A stretch of 64,000 nt of DNA from Gimesia chilikensis (GTDB lineage: Bacteria > Planctomycetota > Planctomycetia > Planctomycetales > Planctomycetaceae), in contig NZ_VTSR01000005.1 of the NCBI RefSeq assembly GCF_008329715.1, positions 186,001 through 250,000 of the forward strand. Reading direction: 5' to 3'. Positions 29,278 to 37,914 of this stretch are shown piece after piece (the stretch's first letter is position 1; the number at the start of each line of letters is the position of its first letter). The notes below the pieces were generated by a model. The model made no database searches and was not told the origin of the DNA. It was given only the letters and a program-made list of their open reading frames with translations. A program made the position numbers and the translations under genes.

Positions 29278-30873
29278 ATGACTGATCAACCTCAAATCAA
29301 CCGACGCACGTTTCTGGGTGAAACCATGGCGGCAACAGCGCTGTCTGGACTACGCGTGAACTCTGAACTCCAGGGAGCCGGAACTCAAAAAAAGTATCAG
29401 TTATTCTGGGGCGATTTACATAATCACAACGCCGTCGGCTATGCAAAAGGATCACTGGAACGCTCCATTGACCTGGCACAGGAGCACCTCGATTTCTTCG
29501 CTTTCACCGGACACGCTTCCTGGCACGACATGCCGAAGATGCCGGGTAACCGTCACATGAAGTGGGTCAATGGTTTCGAAGTCCACTCCAAACACTGGCC
29601 CAAGACCCGGCAGTTAATTCAGGATGCGAACTCCGACGACTTCGTGGCGTTTCTGGGCTACGAATGGCACTCCAGTCAGTTCGGCGACTACTGCATGATC
29701 TTCCCCGAGGACCAGCCTGAACTGTTCCTGCCGAACCATGTCGAGAAACTGCTCGACTTCGCGGAAGGTAACCAGGCACTGGCGATTCCGCATCACGTGG
29801 GTTACAAGCAGGGCTGGCGCGGTGCGAACTTCAAGCATTTCCGACCGGGAGCCTCTCCCGTGGTGGAAGTCTTTTCCGAGCATGGTTGCACAGAAACTGA
29901 CCGCAGCCCTTACCCGATGATCCGCCACAGCAACGGAGGGCGTTCCGCATCGAACATGATTGTCCCCCAGTTGCAGAAAGGAATGCGTTTTGGCTTTGTT
30001 GCTTCGTCCGATGATCACCTGGGGTATCCCGGTGCATACGGCGAAGGGGTGCTGGGCGTCTGGGCAGAAGATCTCTCTTCGCGTTCGCTGATGGAAGCGA
30101 TTCGCGCCCGCCGTACTTATGCCGCAACGGGAGATCGGATTGCCCTGGAAGTTTCGCTGAACGGTCACCCGATGGGCAGTGATGTGCCGGCGACCACCGA
30201 TCGACAGATCGACGTTCGCGTGCAGGGAGAAGACGCCATCTCCATGGTCGAGTTGATTCGCAACGGCAAAGTGATTGAACGCCATTTTCCCGAAGATCAC
30301 CTGGATGACAAACCGATTCTACCCGGCAAAGTGAAATGCCGTCTGCAGTACGGCTGGGGTCCCTGGGCAGATCTGGCGATGGGCCGCACCTGCTTCTGGG
30401 ATATGACCATCAAACTGGACGGCGGTCGTTTCACCCGCGCGATTCCCTGCTTCCAGTCAGCGCCCTTTAATGAAAAGCTGCGTGATAAACTCAAAGTCGT
30501 TTCGAATCAGGAACTCCGCCTCGATTCAAACACCACACGCGTCAACTGCTACGCCGAGGATCCCACCAAGGCCGTCGTCACCGAAATCGAAGGCACGCCC
30601 GACACAGTGCTCACTCTACAGATTCGCAAACCTTACGAGAAAACCATCAGTGCTAAACTTCAGGATCTGATCGACGACAACGTCGTGGAATTCACGGGCG
30701 TGTTTACCAGCGAAAGCTATGTCGTGCATCGCCTTGTTGGTCAGAGCGAATACTCGGCTCAAATCCGCTGGCAGGATCAGCGGCCCGATGCAAACTCAAC
30801 CGACTGGTATTACGTACGCGTGACACAAAACAACGGACAACTCGCCTGGTCCAGCCCGATCTGGGTCGGTTAA
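29278..30873 (+). CDS. Tat-exported DUF3604 / PHP-like protein
   Basis: 531 residues. The N-terminus carries a twin-arginine motif, NRRTFLG at 8-14, followed by a hydrophobic segment. The body begins with LFWGDLHNHNAVGYAKGS and HLDFFAFTGHASW, a PHP-like metal-binding start (HxH plus a following His), and later FGFVASSDDHLGYPG and ARRTYAATGDRIALE. This matches DUF3604, proteins often found with sulfatases and other polysaccharide enzymes in Planctomycetes and Bacteroidetes. The fold suggests a metal-dependent phosphoesterase or hydrolase. The substrate is unknown. Start ATG 29278 puts the Tat signal at the very N-terminus. Confidence 0.82.
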   Translation: MTDQPQINRRTFLGETMAATALSGLRVNSELQGAGTQKKYQLFWGDLHNHNAVGYAKGSLERSIDLAQEHLDFFAFTGHASWHDMPKMPGNRHMKWVNGFEVHSKHWPKTRQLIQDANSDDFVAFLGYEWHSSQFGDYCMIFPEDQPELFLPNHVEKLLDFAEGNQALAIPHHVGYKQGWRGANFKHFRPGASPVVEVFSEHGCTETDRSPYPMIRHSNGGRSASNMIVPQLQKGMRFGFVASSDDHLGYPGAYGEGVLGVWAEDLSSRSLMEAIRARRTYAATGDRIALEVSLNGHPMGSDVPATTDRQIDVRVQGEDAISMVELIRNGKVIERHFPEDHLDDKPILPGKVKCRLQYGWGPWADLAMGRTCFWDMTIKLDGGRFTRAIPCFQSAPFNEKLRDKLKVVSNQELRLDSNTTRVNCYAEDPTKAVVTEIEGTPDTVLTLQIRKPYEKTISAKLQDLIDDNVVEFTGVFTSESYVVHRLVGQSEYSAQIRWQDQRPDANSTDWYYVRVTQNNGQLAWSSPIWVG

Positions 30874-30931
30874 CCTCAAGCACCACACTCCAAGACTCGC
30901 CCACCTGAACTCACCCTTTGATGGAACCAGC

Positions 30932-32140
30932 ATGAACACTCTACTTCGTCTGACTACTCTCTTGAGTCTTTTAATCCTGGCGGTCCCTTCACTCGCCCTG
31001 GCTGATGAACCTACCAACCCGACCCCGGAATCTCAGCCTGCCGCGGAAACAGAACCGCAGGATCCGGTACGATTGATTCTACCTCCCATCATCTATGCGA
31101 TTCCCGGAATTGAGACCAGTGTCTACTTCGACAATGTGTCGCTGACGATCAACCCGGCGAACTACGTATTTGACGTGCACTGTAATCGGGGACATCTGCA
31201 GCAGGAACGCTGGACTTACACTCCCGACGAAAAAGAGATCGGCGATTACAAGTTCAAGCTGAACGTGTTGGATCAGAACAACCAGATCATCGCGTCCCAG
31301 GAATCACGCCTGCGGGTCGTTCCCACAGCAGCCGGGAAAGATAAGCCGACCAGTCTGCTGATGATTGGTGATAGCCTGACCCACAATTCGGTTTATCCCC
31401 GTCACGTATTTGAACTGAGCGAAAAATTCCAGGGCCCTAAACTGAAACTGATCGGTTCTCACAACCCCAGCAATGAAGCGAATGTGCGACACGAAGGTTA
31501 CGGCGGCTGGACTGCGGTCCGTTTTGCGACCCACTTCAAGGAAAATGCCCGCCAGGGACATTACCGGGAACGCGGCAGCCCATTTCTGTATGCCGATGAA
31601 AACGGGAAGCCGCAACTCGACTTTCCCCGTTACTGCAAAGAGTTCAATGACGGCAACGCGCCCGACCTGGTCACAATCTTCCTCGGCCCCAACGATGTCT
31701 ATTCAGCCACGGATGAGACCATCGAAGAACGCACAGACACGATGTTCAAGCACCTTGATATTCTGGTCAAAATGATTCACGATTTTAATCCAAAGACCAA
31801 AATCGGTTTCATGCTGCCCGTCCCGCCAGCCGACAGCCAGGACGCGTTCGGCACCACCAATGGTCGTCAGCAGACACGCTGGCAGTACAAGCGTAATCAA
31901 CACTATGTCGCAGAACGGATGCTGAAACATTATGGTGGCAAGGAAGCGGGACAGATCTACCTGGTGCCCACGCATCTGAATCTGGATTGCGTGCACAACT
32001 ACCCCGCCAAACTGGTTACCTGGAACTCGCATTCCTCTGAAGAAACAATGCGTCAGAACAACGCTGTCCACCCAGCCAGCAATGGTTACCTGCAGATCGG
32101 GGACAGCGTGTTCAGCTGGATTAAGGAAGTTTCCCGGTAA
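30932..32140 (+). CDS. Secreted SGNH/GDSL hydrolase
   Basis: 402 residues with a Sec signal peptide (LLSLLILAVPSLALAD). A roughly 130-residue beta-rich N-terminal domain precedes the SGNH catalytic part: block I MIGDSLTHN with Ser148, a Gly-containing block II region in GYGGWTAVRF, block III FLGPNDV with the Asn, and block V AVHPASNGYLQIGD with the likely Asp/His pair. SGNH enzymes deacylate carbohydrates or lipids; next to sulfatases a carbohydrate esterase is reasonable. It lies 58 bases downstream of the DUF3604 gene and is probably co-transcribed. It is convergent with the next sulfatase, 27 bases away. Confidence 0.87.
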   Translation: MNTLLRLTTLLSLLILAVPSLALADEPTNPTPESQPAAETEPQDPVRLILPPIIYAIPGIETSVYFDNVSLTINPANYVFDVHCNRGHLQQERWTYTPDEKEIGDYKFKLNVLDQNNQIIASQESRLRVVPTAAGKDKPTSLLMIGDSLTHNSVYPRHVFELSEKFQGPKLKLIGSHNPSNEANVRHEGYGGWTAVRFATHFKENARQGHYRERGSPFLYADENGKPQLDFPRYCKEFNDGNAPDLVTIFLGPNDVYSATDETIEERTDTMFKHLDILVKMIHDFNPKTKIGFMLPVPPADSQDAFGTTNGRQQTRWQYKRNQHYVAERMLKHYGGKEAGQIYLVPTHLNLDCVHNYPAKLVTWNSHSSEETMRQNNAVHPASNGYLQIGDSVFSWIKEVSR

Positions 32141-32167
32141 TCCGGTCAGACAGTATCAGTTCGTCGA

Positions 32168-33640
32168 TTACTGCTGATCCAGTGCCGGAAACGGAAACAT
32201 CTTTGACGGAGTACGGCCCGTTTTCATAATGGTTTTGATGCGGGCCACGACTTCCGGATTCTGATCAGCCACGTCATGTTGTTCCCCCGGATCATCTTTG
32301 AGGTTGTAAAGTTCGATCTTCATCTGCGGGTTTTTCTTTCGCAACAGATTCTGACGCACGCCTTTCCAGTCCCCCATGTGAACCGCCTGCTGTCCCGTGT
32401 ACGCCGGGAACTCCCAGTAGAGATACTCGTGCTGCTTCTGCTCCTGCGGTTTGCCCAGCAGGGTCGGTACGAAGCTGATGCCGTCAATGTCGGCAGGTGC
32501 TTTGGTTCCCGTCAGCTGTGCGATGGTGGGCATGACATCCCAGAACGCGGAGAGATGATCGGTCACATCCCCCTCAGGAATGTGTCCCGGCCAGCGAACC
32601 ACCAGCGGCACACGGATCCCCCCTTCATACAGACTGCCCTTGAACCCGCGCCAGGGACCCGCCGATTCAAAGAACACCGAATCAGATCCGCCCAGTCGAT
32701 CGTAAGTCGGGCCGTTGTCAGAAGTGAAAAAGACCACGGTATTGTCATCCAGATTTAATTCTTTGAGCAGGTTCATGATCTGGCCAACGCCTTTGTCCAT
32801 GTGTGTGATCATGGCTGCATAACCGGCACGGGGATCGGGGCGTTTGATGTATCCGCGATGCTTATAATCCTCTTCCGGAATTTTACCCCGGTATTCTGCG
32901 ACCGATTCCTCCGGTGCCTGGATCGCCAGGTGCGGAACCGCGAACGGCAGATAGAGGAAGAAGGGACGATCTTTGTTTTCGCGAATGAACTCCATTCCGA
33001 CTTCGACAAACTTGTCCTGCGAATAGGTTTCGCCATTCAAAGTCCGGTCGTTGCCCGGCAGCGTTTCTTTGGTGTGATTCCGCCAGAGGAAGCGGGGATA
33101 GTGATTGTGGGCATGTACCTGGCAGTTGAAACCATAAAACAGATCAAATCCCTGCTTATTAGGATCTCCGGTCGTCCCGAAATGTCCCAGCCCCCACTTG
33201 CCCATGGCACCGGTGGCATATTGTTTCTGTTTGAGCATCTCTGCGATGGTGACTTCGGCATCGGGAATCGGATGCTGTCCCGGATACTCCCAGCCCTCTT
33301 TCTCTTTCATGTCCTGCACATAGTCAGGTTTGCCATTGTTCCGCACATAGGCATGTCCTGGATGCTTGCCGGTCATCAGGTTGCAACGGGAAGGGGCACA
33401 GACCGCATTTCCCGAATAGAACTGGGTGAAACGGATTCCGTCTTTAGCGAGCTTGTCAATATTCGGCGTCTTGATATATTTCTGGCCGTAACAACCCAGT
33501 TCTTTGTAGCCCAGGTCATCAGCGATAATGAAGACAATGTTGGGGGGCTGCTTTTCGGCAGCAACTGCACTGGAAACAGCGCTGGTCAGACAACCAAGAA
33601 TAAACAGAGAGAATAAGACCACGGGGGCTGAACGGCGCAT
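32168..33640 (-). CDS. Secreted arylsulfatase (formylglycine type)
   Basis: 490 residues from ATG 33640, preceded by AGGAG at 6-base spacing and giving a proper signal peptide ([19 protein letters not shown]); the open frame extends 20 codons further upstream. Metal site [17 protein letters not shown]. FGly motif CAPSR with the cysteine at residue 81, then [10 protein letters not shown]. Later [13 protein letters not shown] supplies the second metal-ligand set, and the C-terminal part ends with [19 protein letters not shown]. It is of the arylsulfatase A/N-acetylgalactosamine-6-sulfatase-like type. The substrate is unknown. It faces the SGNH hydrolase gene, and the metallophosphoesterase gene lies upstream on the same strand. 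Confidence 0.93.
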   Translation of the reverse strand: MRRSAPVVLFSLFILGCLTSAVSSAVAAEKQPPNIVFIIADDLGYKELGCYGQKYIKTPNIDKLAKDGIRFTQFYSGNAVCAPSRCNLMTGKHPGHAYVRNNGKPDYVQDMKEKEGWEYPGQHPIPDAEVTIAEMLKQKQYATGAMGKWGLGHFGTTGDPNKQGFDLFYGFNCQVHAHNHYPRFLWRNHTKETLPGNDRTLNGETYSQDKFVEVGMEFIRENKDRPFFLYLPFAVPHLAIQAPEESVAEYRGKIPEEDYKHRGYIKRPDPRAGYAAMITHMDKGVGQIMNLLKELNLDDNTVVFFTSDNGPTYDRLGGSDSVFFESAGPWRGFKGSLYEGGIRVPLVVRWPGHIPEGDVTDHLSAFWDVMPTIAQLTGTKAPADIDGISFVPTLLGKPQEQKQHEYLYWEFPAYTGQQAVHMGDWKGVRQNLLRKKNPQMKIELYNLKDDPGEQHDVADQNPEVVARIKTIMKTGRTPSKMFPFPALDQQ

Positions 33641-33754
33641 AATAAGCTCCTGAAGAATCAGACAGATGTAGGATCGTTGATTCATCCATCTTATACGCAT
33701 CTCAGACGGTGGTGCAACAATGGTCTGCTTCGATTTCCCGGGTCAGAGCCGTTC

Positions 33755-34669
33755 TCAGCTCCAGTGATAATCCTGCTGCTTGCGAAATCCATTGAGTACC
33801 AGTGAGCCGTCAGCATAGACATCCAGGGTGCTGTACCCGTTATTTGTCGGTCCTGAACCTTCAACCATTGCCACCATTGTGCAGTAATGGATACCACCGA
33901 TCTCTGCATATTTATTCCGGTGACTGTGCCCCTGAAAGACCGCAGCCACATTACCCGCTGATTCCAGGACCTTACGGATTTCCGAAGAATTCTTGACAGC
34001 GTGGGCATCCGTGTCTTTCAGATCGAGCGGCTGATGTACAAAGACGATGGTCGGCAGCTTTGACTGCTGGAGATCATCCTTGAGCCACTTCAGTTCAGAC
34101 TCAGGCATATTCGCGTCCGTCCATTTGAAATTGTGACGCCCATAAGGTGTGCCATCGCTTTTGAAACAGGAATCGAGCACAACGAAGTGATAGCCCCCCC
34201 GATCAAAGGAGAAGTAGGACTCCTTCTGGCCCACCCCCTGCAGGAACTCTGCTTTGGTCAGCTGGTCGACACAATGATTCCCCAGCACAAAATGTCGCGG
34301 GTAGGGAATGGCATCGATGGCTGTAACAATGGTCTGCAGATGTTGCTTCTCCTGCTCCAGCGACTTACCGGAATCGATCAGATCGCCATGGAACACGACG
34401 AAGTCCGGCTCGTCCTTCTTAAACTGAATGACTGCTTCGTCCAGTTTCTTCAAAGTTTCCCGATAGTGACGCGAGCCTCCCGGTGGCTTATCTGCGTAGT
34501 GCAGGTCCGTAACCAGCCCCACCCGGACGGCTCCCCTTTGTTTCTGATCAGCGGCAGCCGCCAGTTGCCCCAACGGCGCTGCAGTCAGCCCGCCCAGAAC
34601 CAGGGCTCCCTGCTGGAGAAAAGCACGTCTGCCTAATGAAATTCGGGAGTCAGGATTGATGGGGGACAT
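33755..34669 (-). CDS. Tat-exported calcineurin-like metallophosphoesterase
   Basis: 304 residues. The N-terminus has a twin-arginine segment SLGRRAFLQQGALVLGGL. The metallophosphoesterase motifs follow: GLVTDLHYADK (D-x-H), VVFHGDLIDSG (GDxxD), VLGNHCVD (GNHD/E-like with Cys replacing the usual Asp/Glu), FVHQPLD and FQGHSHRN (GHxH). It probably hydrolyses phosphomono- or diesters outside the cytoplasm. A good Shine-Dalgarno sequence (AGAGGTGA) precedes ATG 34669. It is divergent from the sulfur-response locus at 34802. Confidence 0.88.
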   Translation of the reverse strand: MSPINPDSRISLGRRAFLQQGALVLGGLTAAPLGQLAAAADQKQRGAVRVGLVTDLHYADKPPGGSRHYRETLKKLDEAVIQFKKDEPDFVVFHGDLIDSGKSLEQEKQHLQTIVTAIDAIPYPRHFVLGNHCVDQLTKAEFLQGVGQKESYFSFDRGGYHFVVLDSCFKSDGTPYGRHNFKWTDANMPESELKWLKDDLQQSKLPTIVFVHQPLDLKDTDAHAVKNSSEIRKVLESAGNVAAVFQGHSHRNKYAEIGGIHYCTMVAMVEGSGPTNNGYSTLDVYADGSLVLNGFRKQQDYHWS

Positions 34670-34801
34670 GGAATCACCTCTTCTGCCGGTTTTATAATTA
34701 TTGACGTAAAGTCTTATTGTTGCATATATTTATGAAGATTCAATGACACAGAAGTGAATTTATCTGCTGAGAATCGGCTGAAAAATCTCAAAGAATCCTC
34801 A

Positions 34802-34829
34802 TTGACATATCGTAACATCACGATATTAT
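34802..34829 (+). promoter_or_regulatory. Promoter of the arsR-type repressor gene
   Basis: -35 TTGACA (34802-34807) and -10 TATTAT (34824-34829) with a 16-base spacer. The spacer is filled by the operator palindrome, so a bound repressor would exclude RNA polymerase. Transcription would start about ten bases before the GAGG Shine-Dalgarno sequence. Confidence 0.7.
34807..34826. promoter_or_regulatory. Operator O1 (ATATCG-N8-CGATAT)
   Basis: A perfect inverted repeat with 6-base arms and 8-base centre, 20 bases long, inside the arsR promoter. The length suits one dimer of an ArsR-family repressor. A near-identical copy, O2, stands upstream of the next gene. Confidence 0.75.
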
Positions 34830-34846
34830 ATACATGAGGTAAGATT

Positions 34847-35155
34847 ATGAAACTGAAAGAAACTCCCAATTATGACGGCCCCGCACTGGAACAGGCAGCT
34901 GAATGCCTGAAGGTTCTGGCACACCCGGCCCGCATCCGTATCGTGCAGTTGCTTCTGCGCGGGCGGTACACCGTGGGTGAGTTGGCTGAAGACTGTGGAA
35001 TTCCCAGCAACGTTGCTTCAGAGCATCTGCGTCTGATGCAGCGCTGTGGTTTTTTTGTGAGTGAACGGGAAGGTCGGAGCGTCTACTACAGTGTGGCCGA
35101 GCCTCATTTAAACAAGATCATGGATTGCATCGAAGGACGTTTTTTCCAGTCCTGA
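34847..35155 (+). CDS. ArsR/SmtB-family repressor of the sulfur locus
   Basis: 102 residues of winged helix-turn-helix: LKVLAHPARIRIVQLLL, the recognition-helix region ELAEDCGIPSNVASEHLRLM, and the beta-wing EGRSVYYSV. Four cysteines stand at 20, 50, 67 and 94. There is no CVC metal-binding motif, so arsenic/cadmium sensing of the classical type is unlikely. With rhodanese and persulfide dioxygenase genes next door, a thiol-based persulfide sensor like BigR, SqrR or YgaV is inferred; which cysteines pair cannot be told by eye. It should repress itself through O1 and the next gene through O2. GAGG at 34836 precedes ATG 34847. Confidence 0.85.
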   Translation: MKLKETPNYDGPALEQAAECLKVLAHPARIRIVQLLLRGRYTVGELAEDCGIPSNVASEHLRLMQRCGFFVSEREGRSVYYSVAEPHLNKIMDCIEGRFFQS

Positions 35156-35173
35156 GCATTTTTTTACAACAAC

Positions 35174-35193
35174 ATATCGTATATTCACGACAT
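35174..35193. promoter_or_regulatory. Operator O2 (ATATCG-N8-CGACAT)
   Basis: Differs from O1 by one base in the arms and shares several centre positions (TA at the left, CA at the right). It lies 16 bases before the rhodanese ATG, in the 53-base gap after arsR, and overlaps a possible -10 TATATT (35180-35185). Confidence 0.7.
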
Positions 35194-35208
35194 TACGAGG
35201 TATCAATC

Positions 35209-35775
35209 ATGGCAGAAGTCAAAACCATCACACCGGAAGCACTGGCCCGACTGCACAGTCAACAGGATGTTGCAGTTATTGACGTACGGACTCCTGCGGA
35301 ATTCCGGGAAGTCCACGCTACCATCGCCCGCAACATCCCTCTGGATAAGATCGGGACAGACCACATTGGAGAACTGACAAACGGCAGTACAGACGAGCCG
35401 GTCTACATTATCTGTCAGAGCGGAAATCGTTCGTCCCGCGCCTGCCAGAAACTGATCGAAGCAGGCTGTCTGAACGTGGTCAGCGTCGAAGGGGGCACAA
35501 AAGCCTGGGAAGCACAGGGGTTGCCCGTCGAGCGTGGTAAAAAAACGATTTCCCTGGAGCGGCAGGTTCGGATTGCAGCTGGTTTCCTGGTCTTTACCGG
35601 TGCCATGCTGGGCATGTTCGTCAATCCCTGGTTCAGTGGGATCTCGGCGTTCGTCGGGGCGGGATTAATGTTTGCCGGTATTACTGATACCTGCGGTATG
35701 GCAATGGTACTCGCCAAAATGCCCTGGAATCAGGTTGCCGGCTGTGAACAGAAACAATGTCAAAAAGCAGCTTAA
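35209..35775 (+). CDS. YgaP-like membrane rhodanese (rhodanese + DUF2892)
   Basis: 188 residues. The rhodanese domain (about 5-110) has VAVIDVRTPAEFRE and the active-site loop CQSGNRSS with Cys69. It is followed by a DUF2892-type region with two membrane helices (about 125-165) and a Cys-containing tail (CGMAMV, CEQKQC). This is the order of E. coli YgaP, a membrane-bound sulfurtransferase, slightly longer (174 residues there). Rhodaneses move sulfane sulfur between thiols, here at the inner membrane. ATG 35209 follows GAGG; the frame runs back into arsR but the domain starts here. The CstB-like gene follows 17 bases after the stop. Confidence 0.88.
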   Translation: MAEVKTITPEALARLHSQQDVAVIDVRTPAEFREVHATIARNIPLDKIGTDHIGELTNGSTDEPVYIICQSGNRSSRACQKLIEAGCLNVVSVEGGTKAWEAQGLPVERGKKTISLERQVRIAAGFLVFTGAMLGMFVNPWFSGISAFVGAGLMFAGITDTCGMAMVLAKMPWNQVAGCEQKQCQKAA

Positions 35776-35792
35776 AAGCGGAGGGTCCTGCA

Positions 35793-37169
35793 ATGTTCTT
35801 TCAACGCTACTATCTGGATTGTCTGTCGCTGGCATCTTACATGATTGCCGATGAAGAAACGGGCGACGCGGTAGTCGTCGACCCGCAACGTGATATTGAG
35901 ATCTACCTCGAAGATGCGAAAGAGCACGGCCTGCAAATCAAGCACGTGATCCTCACTCACTTCCACGCCGATTTCATCGCCGGTCACATCGAACTGCAGA
36001 AAGCCGTAGGCGCTCAGATCTATCTGGGCAGCAGGGGCGCAGCAGAATTCCCTCACCAGTCCCTCTCGGAAGGCGATGAACTGCTGCTGGGTTCTGTGAA
36101 AATCACAACCATGGAAACCCCGGGGCACACGCCGGAAGGCATCTCGCTGGTCGTTTATGATCTGAATGAAAATCCGGATCAGCCCAAAATGATTCTAACA
36201 GGAGATACCCTCTTTCTGGGAGATGTCGGTCGACCAGACCTGCTGGCTTCCCTGGGTGTCACTGCCGAGGAATTGGGAGGCATGTTGTATGACTCTCTCC
36301 ATGAGAAGATCCTGAAGCTGCCGGATGAAACTCTGGTCTATCCAGCGCATGGGGCGGGCTCCATGTGTGGAAAACAGCTCAGCAGTGAAGCGGTCACCAC
36401 ACTCGGTGAGCAGCGGCGCTATAATTACGCCCTGCAGCCAATGAGCAAAGCCGCCTTTATTGATATGGTGACCACCGATCTACCGGAAGCACCTCAGTAC
36501 TTTGTGCACGATGCAATTTTGAATCGCAAGGAACGTCAGACCCTGGATGAAAGCATCAAAGCTGCCTGGCATGCTTACTCATTAGCTGAAGTACAGCAGA
36601 TGCTCAACAGCGGAACACAGGTGATCGATGTCCGTGATGTCGCCGAGTTCGCAGCAGGCCATCTGAAAGGGAGCATCAATATTGGTCTGGAAGGTCGCTA
36701 CGCCACCTGGGCAGGTACGATGCTGGATAAGCAGGCCCCCATAGTGGTGATTGCCAGTGAAGAAGATCAGATCGAAGAAGCAATCATTCGCCTGGGACGG
36801 ATTGGTTTTGACCACGTGAAAGGATTCCTGAAAGACGGCCTCAACAGTCTGCAGGAGCACCCCGAACTGGTTTCTCAAACCAGGCGGATTTCTGCCCAGG
36901 CCATGCATGAACTGGACGAGCAGGTCACCATTATCGATATTCGCACGCCCGCTGAATGGAATACAGGGCATATCGAGAACAGCATCAATATCCCCTTAAA
37001 TCATCTTGCAGAGCATCTGTCTGAGATCCCCCGGGACCAGACCGTGATCGTGCACTGCCAGGGAGGCTATCGTTCTTCGATTGCCGCCAGCCTGCTGGAA
37101 AAACAGGGATTTGACAATATCATCGATCTGGTCGGAGGCTTTAAAGCCTGGCAGACCATCGCTGCCTGA
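35793..37169 (+). CDS. cstB: CstB-type persulfide dioxygenase with pseudo-rhodanese and rhodanese domains
   Basis: 458 residues. The N-terminal metallo-beta-lactamase domain has THFHADFIAGH (His56, His58, Asp60, His65), METPGHTPEG and LTGDTLFLGDVGRPDL; the DF in place of DH fits a mononuclear-iron ETHE1/CstB site. Next comes a rhodanese-fold domain (about 270-355) whose active loop position reads VIASEEDQ with no Cys, a pseudo-rhodanese. The C-terminal rhodanese (about 360-455) has HCQGGYRSS with Cys422. This three-domain order and length match staphylococcal CstB, which oxidises persulfides with O2 and transfers sulfur to sulfite, giving thiosulfate. GGAGGG precedes ATG 35793. Confidence 0.9.
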   Translation: MFFQRYYLDCLSLASYMIADEETGDAVVVDPQRDIEIYLEDAKEHGLQIKHVILTHFHADFIAGHIELQKAVGAQIYLGSRGAAEFPHQSLSEGDELLLGSVKITTMETPGHTPEGISLVVYDLNENPDQPKMILTGDTLFLGDVGRPDLLASLGVTAEELGGMLYDSLHEKILKLPDETLVYPAHGAGSMCGKQLSSEAVTTLGEQRRYNYALQPMSKAAFIDMVTTDLPEAPQYFVHDAILNRKERQTLDESIKAAWHAYSLAEVQQMLNSGTQVIDVRDVAEFAAGHLKGSINIGLEGRYATWAGTMLDKQAPIVVIASEEDQIEEAIIRLGRIGFDHVKGFLKDGLNSLQEHPELVSQTRRISAQAMHELDEQVTIIDIRTPAEWNTGHIENSINIPLNHLAEHLSEIPRDQTVIVHCQGGYRSSIAASLLEKQGFDNIIDLVGGFKAWQTIAA

Positions 37170-37228
37170 GAATCCGAAGCAGCATCTGATTTTGCGGAAG
37201 GCGGAAAATATCGCCGCAGGTACAATAG

Positions 37229-37272
37229 AAAAACCTTTGCCCGATCTATTAAAATAGGGCAAAGGTTTTTTA
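37229..37272 (+). terminator. Intrinsic terminator of the sulfur locus
   Basis: AAAAACCTTTGCCC (37229-37242) pairs with GGGCAAAGGTTTTT (37257-37270), a 14-bp stem with a 14-base A/T-rich loop, running directly into a T-rich tail. It closes the transcription unit between cstB and the TPR gene. Confidence 0.92.
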
Positions 37273-37294
37273 TTTATCCCTGACAGGTTTTACC

Positions 37295-37831
37295 ATGGTA
37301 CTCCTGCCCGCATCTCGACGGAAACGACATCTCAATGCGGCCGAAGGCTATCTGATGCTGGAAATGCCCGTGCAGGCGCTGCGTGAGCTGTCCCACATTA
37401 CCGGTCAAGATCGTGACTCGGAAAAGTACTGCCGTTTTCTGGGTCAGTCGCTGCAACTGGCCGAGCGGTTTACCGAGGCACTCGACGCTTATCAGGACGC
37501 TTACGAAAAAAATCCCCAAAACCTGACAACGCTGATGGGGATGGCCTGGTGCTTCAAACGTACCGATCAGCTCTCCTCTGCAATCGGGATCATGGAAGAA
37601 GCCTACCAGCATCATGCTGACGAACCTGTTGTGCTTTACAATCTGTCCTGCTATTTTGCGCTGGCGGATGACAAAGCCAACGCCCTGTCGTGGCTGGGGC
37701 GTGCTTTACGCATGGAACCCCGCCTGACGAAACTGATTCCGGAAGAGTCAGACTTCAATACACTGCGAAACGATAAAGATTTTCAGTTCGTCGTCGAAGC
37801 TGCAGAAGGTAACACATCACAAAATTCCTGA
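37295..37831 (+). CDS. Small TPR-repeat protein
   Basis: 178 residues of helical TPR-like repeats (for example the 34-residue units around AERFTEALDAYQDAYEKNPQN, DQLSSAIGIMEEAYQHHADEP and DKANALSWLGRALRMEP). No signal peptide or membrane helix is evident, so it is probably cytoplasmic. TPR proteins bind partner proteins; the partner here is unknown. Start ATG 37295 is the first in the frame; the basic first 12 residues (LPASRRKRH) are unusual but possible. It follows the sulfur-locus terminator, so it should be an independent unit. Confidence 0.75.
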   Translation: MVLLPASRRKRHLNAAEGYLMLEMPVQALRELSHITGQDRDSEKYCRFLGQSLQLAERFTEALDAYQDAYEKNPQNLTTLMGMAWCFKRTDQLSSAIGIMEEAYQHHADEPVVLYNLSCYFALADDKANALSWLGRALRMEPRLTKLIPEESDFNTLRNDKDFQFVVEAAEGNTSQNS

Positions 37832-37914
37832 CTGTAGGATGACCACTTCACGGTGCATTCAGATCGGACTCTCTTTTTCAAATCGACTGGCCTGGCAAGG
37901 AATCGAAAGCCATT

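Noticed and set aside
34834-34842. Two-codon ATG AGG TAA upstream of arsR as a regulatory leader peptide
   Set aside because: It overlaps the Shine-Dalgarno sequence and is too short to be meaningful.
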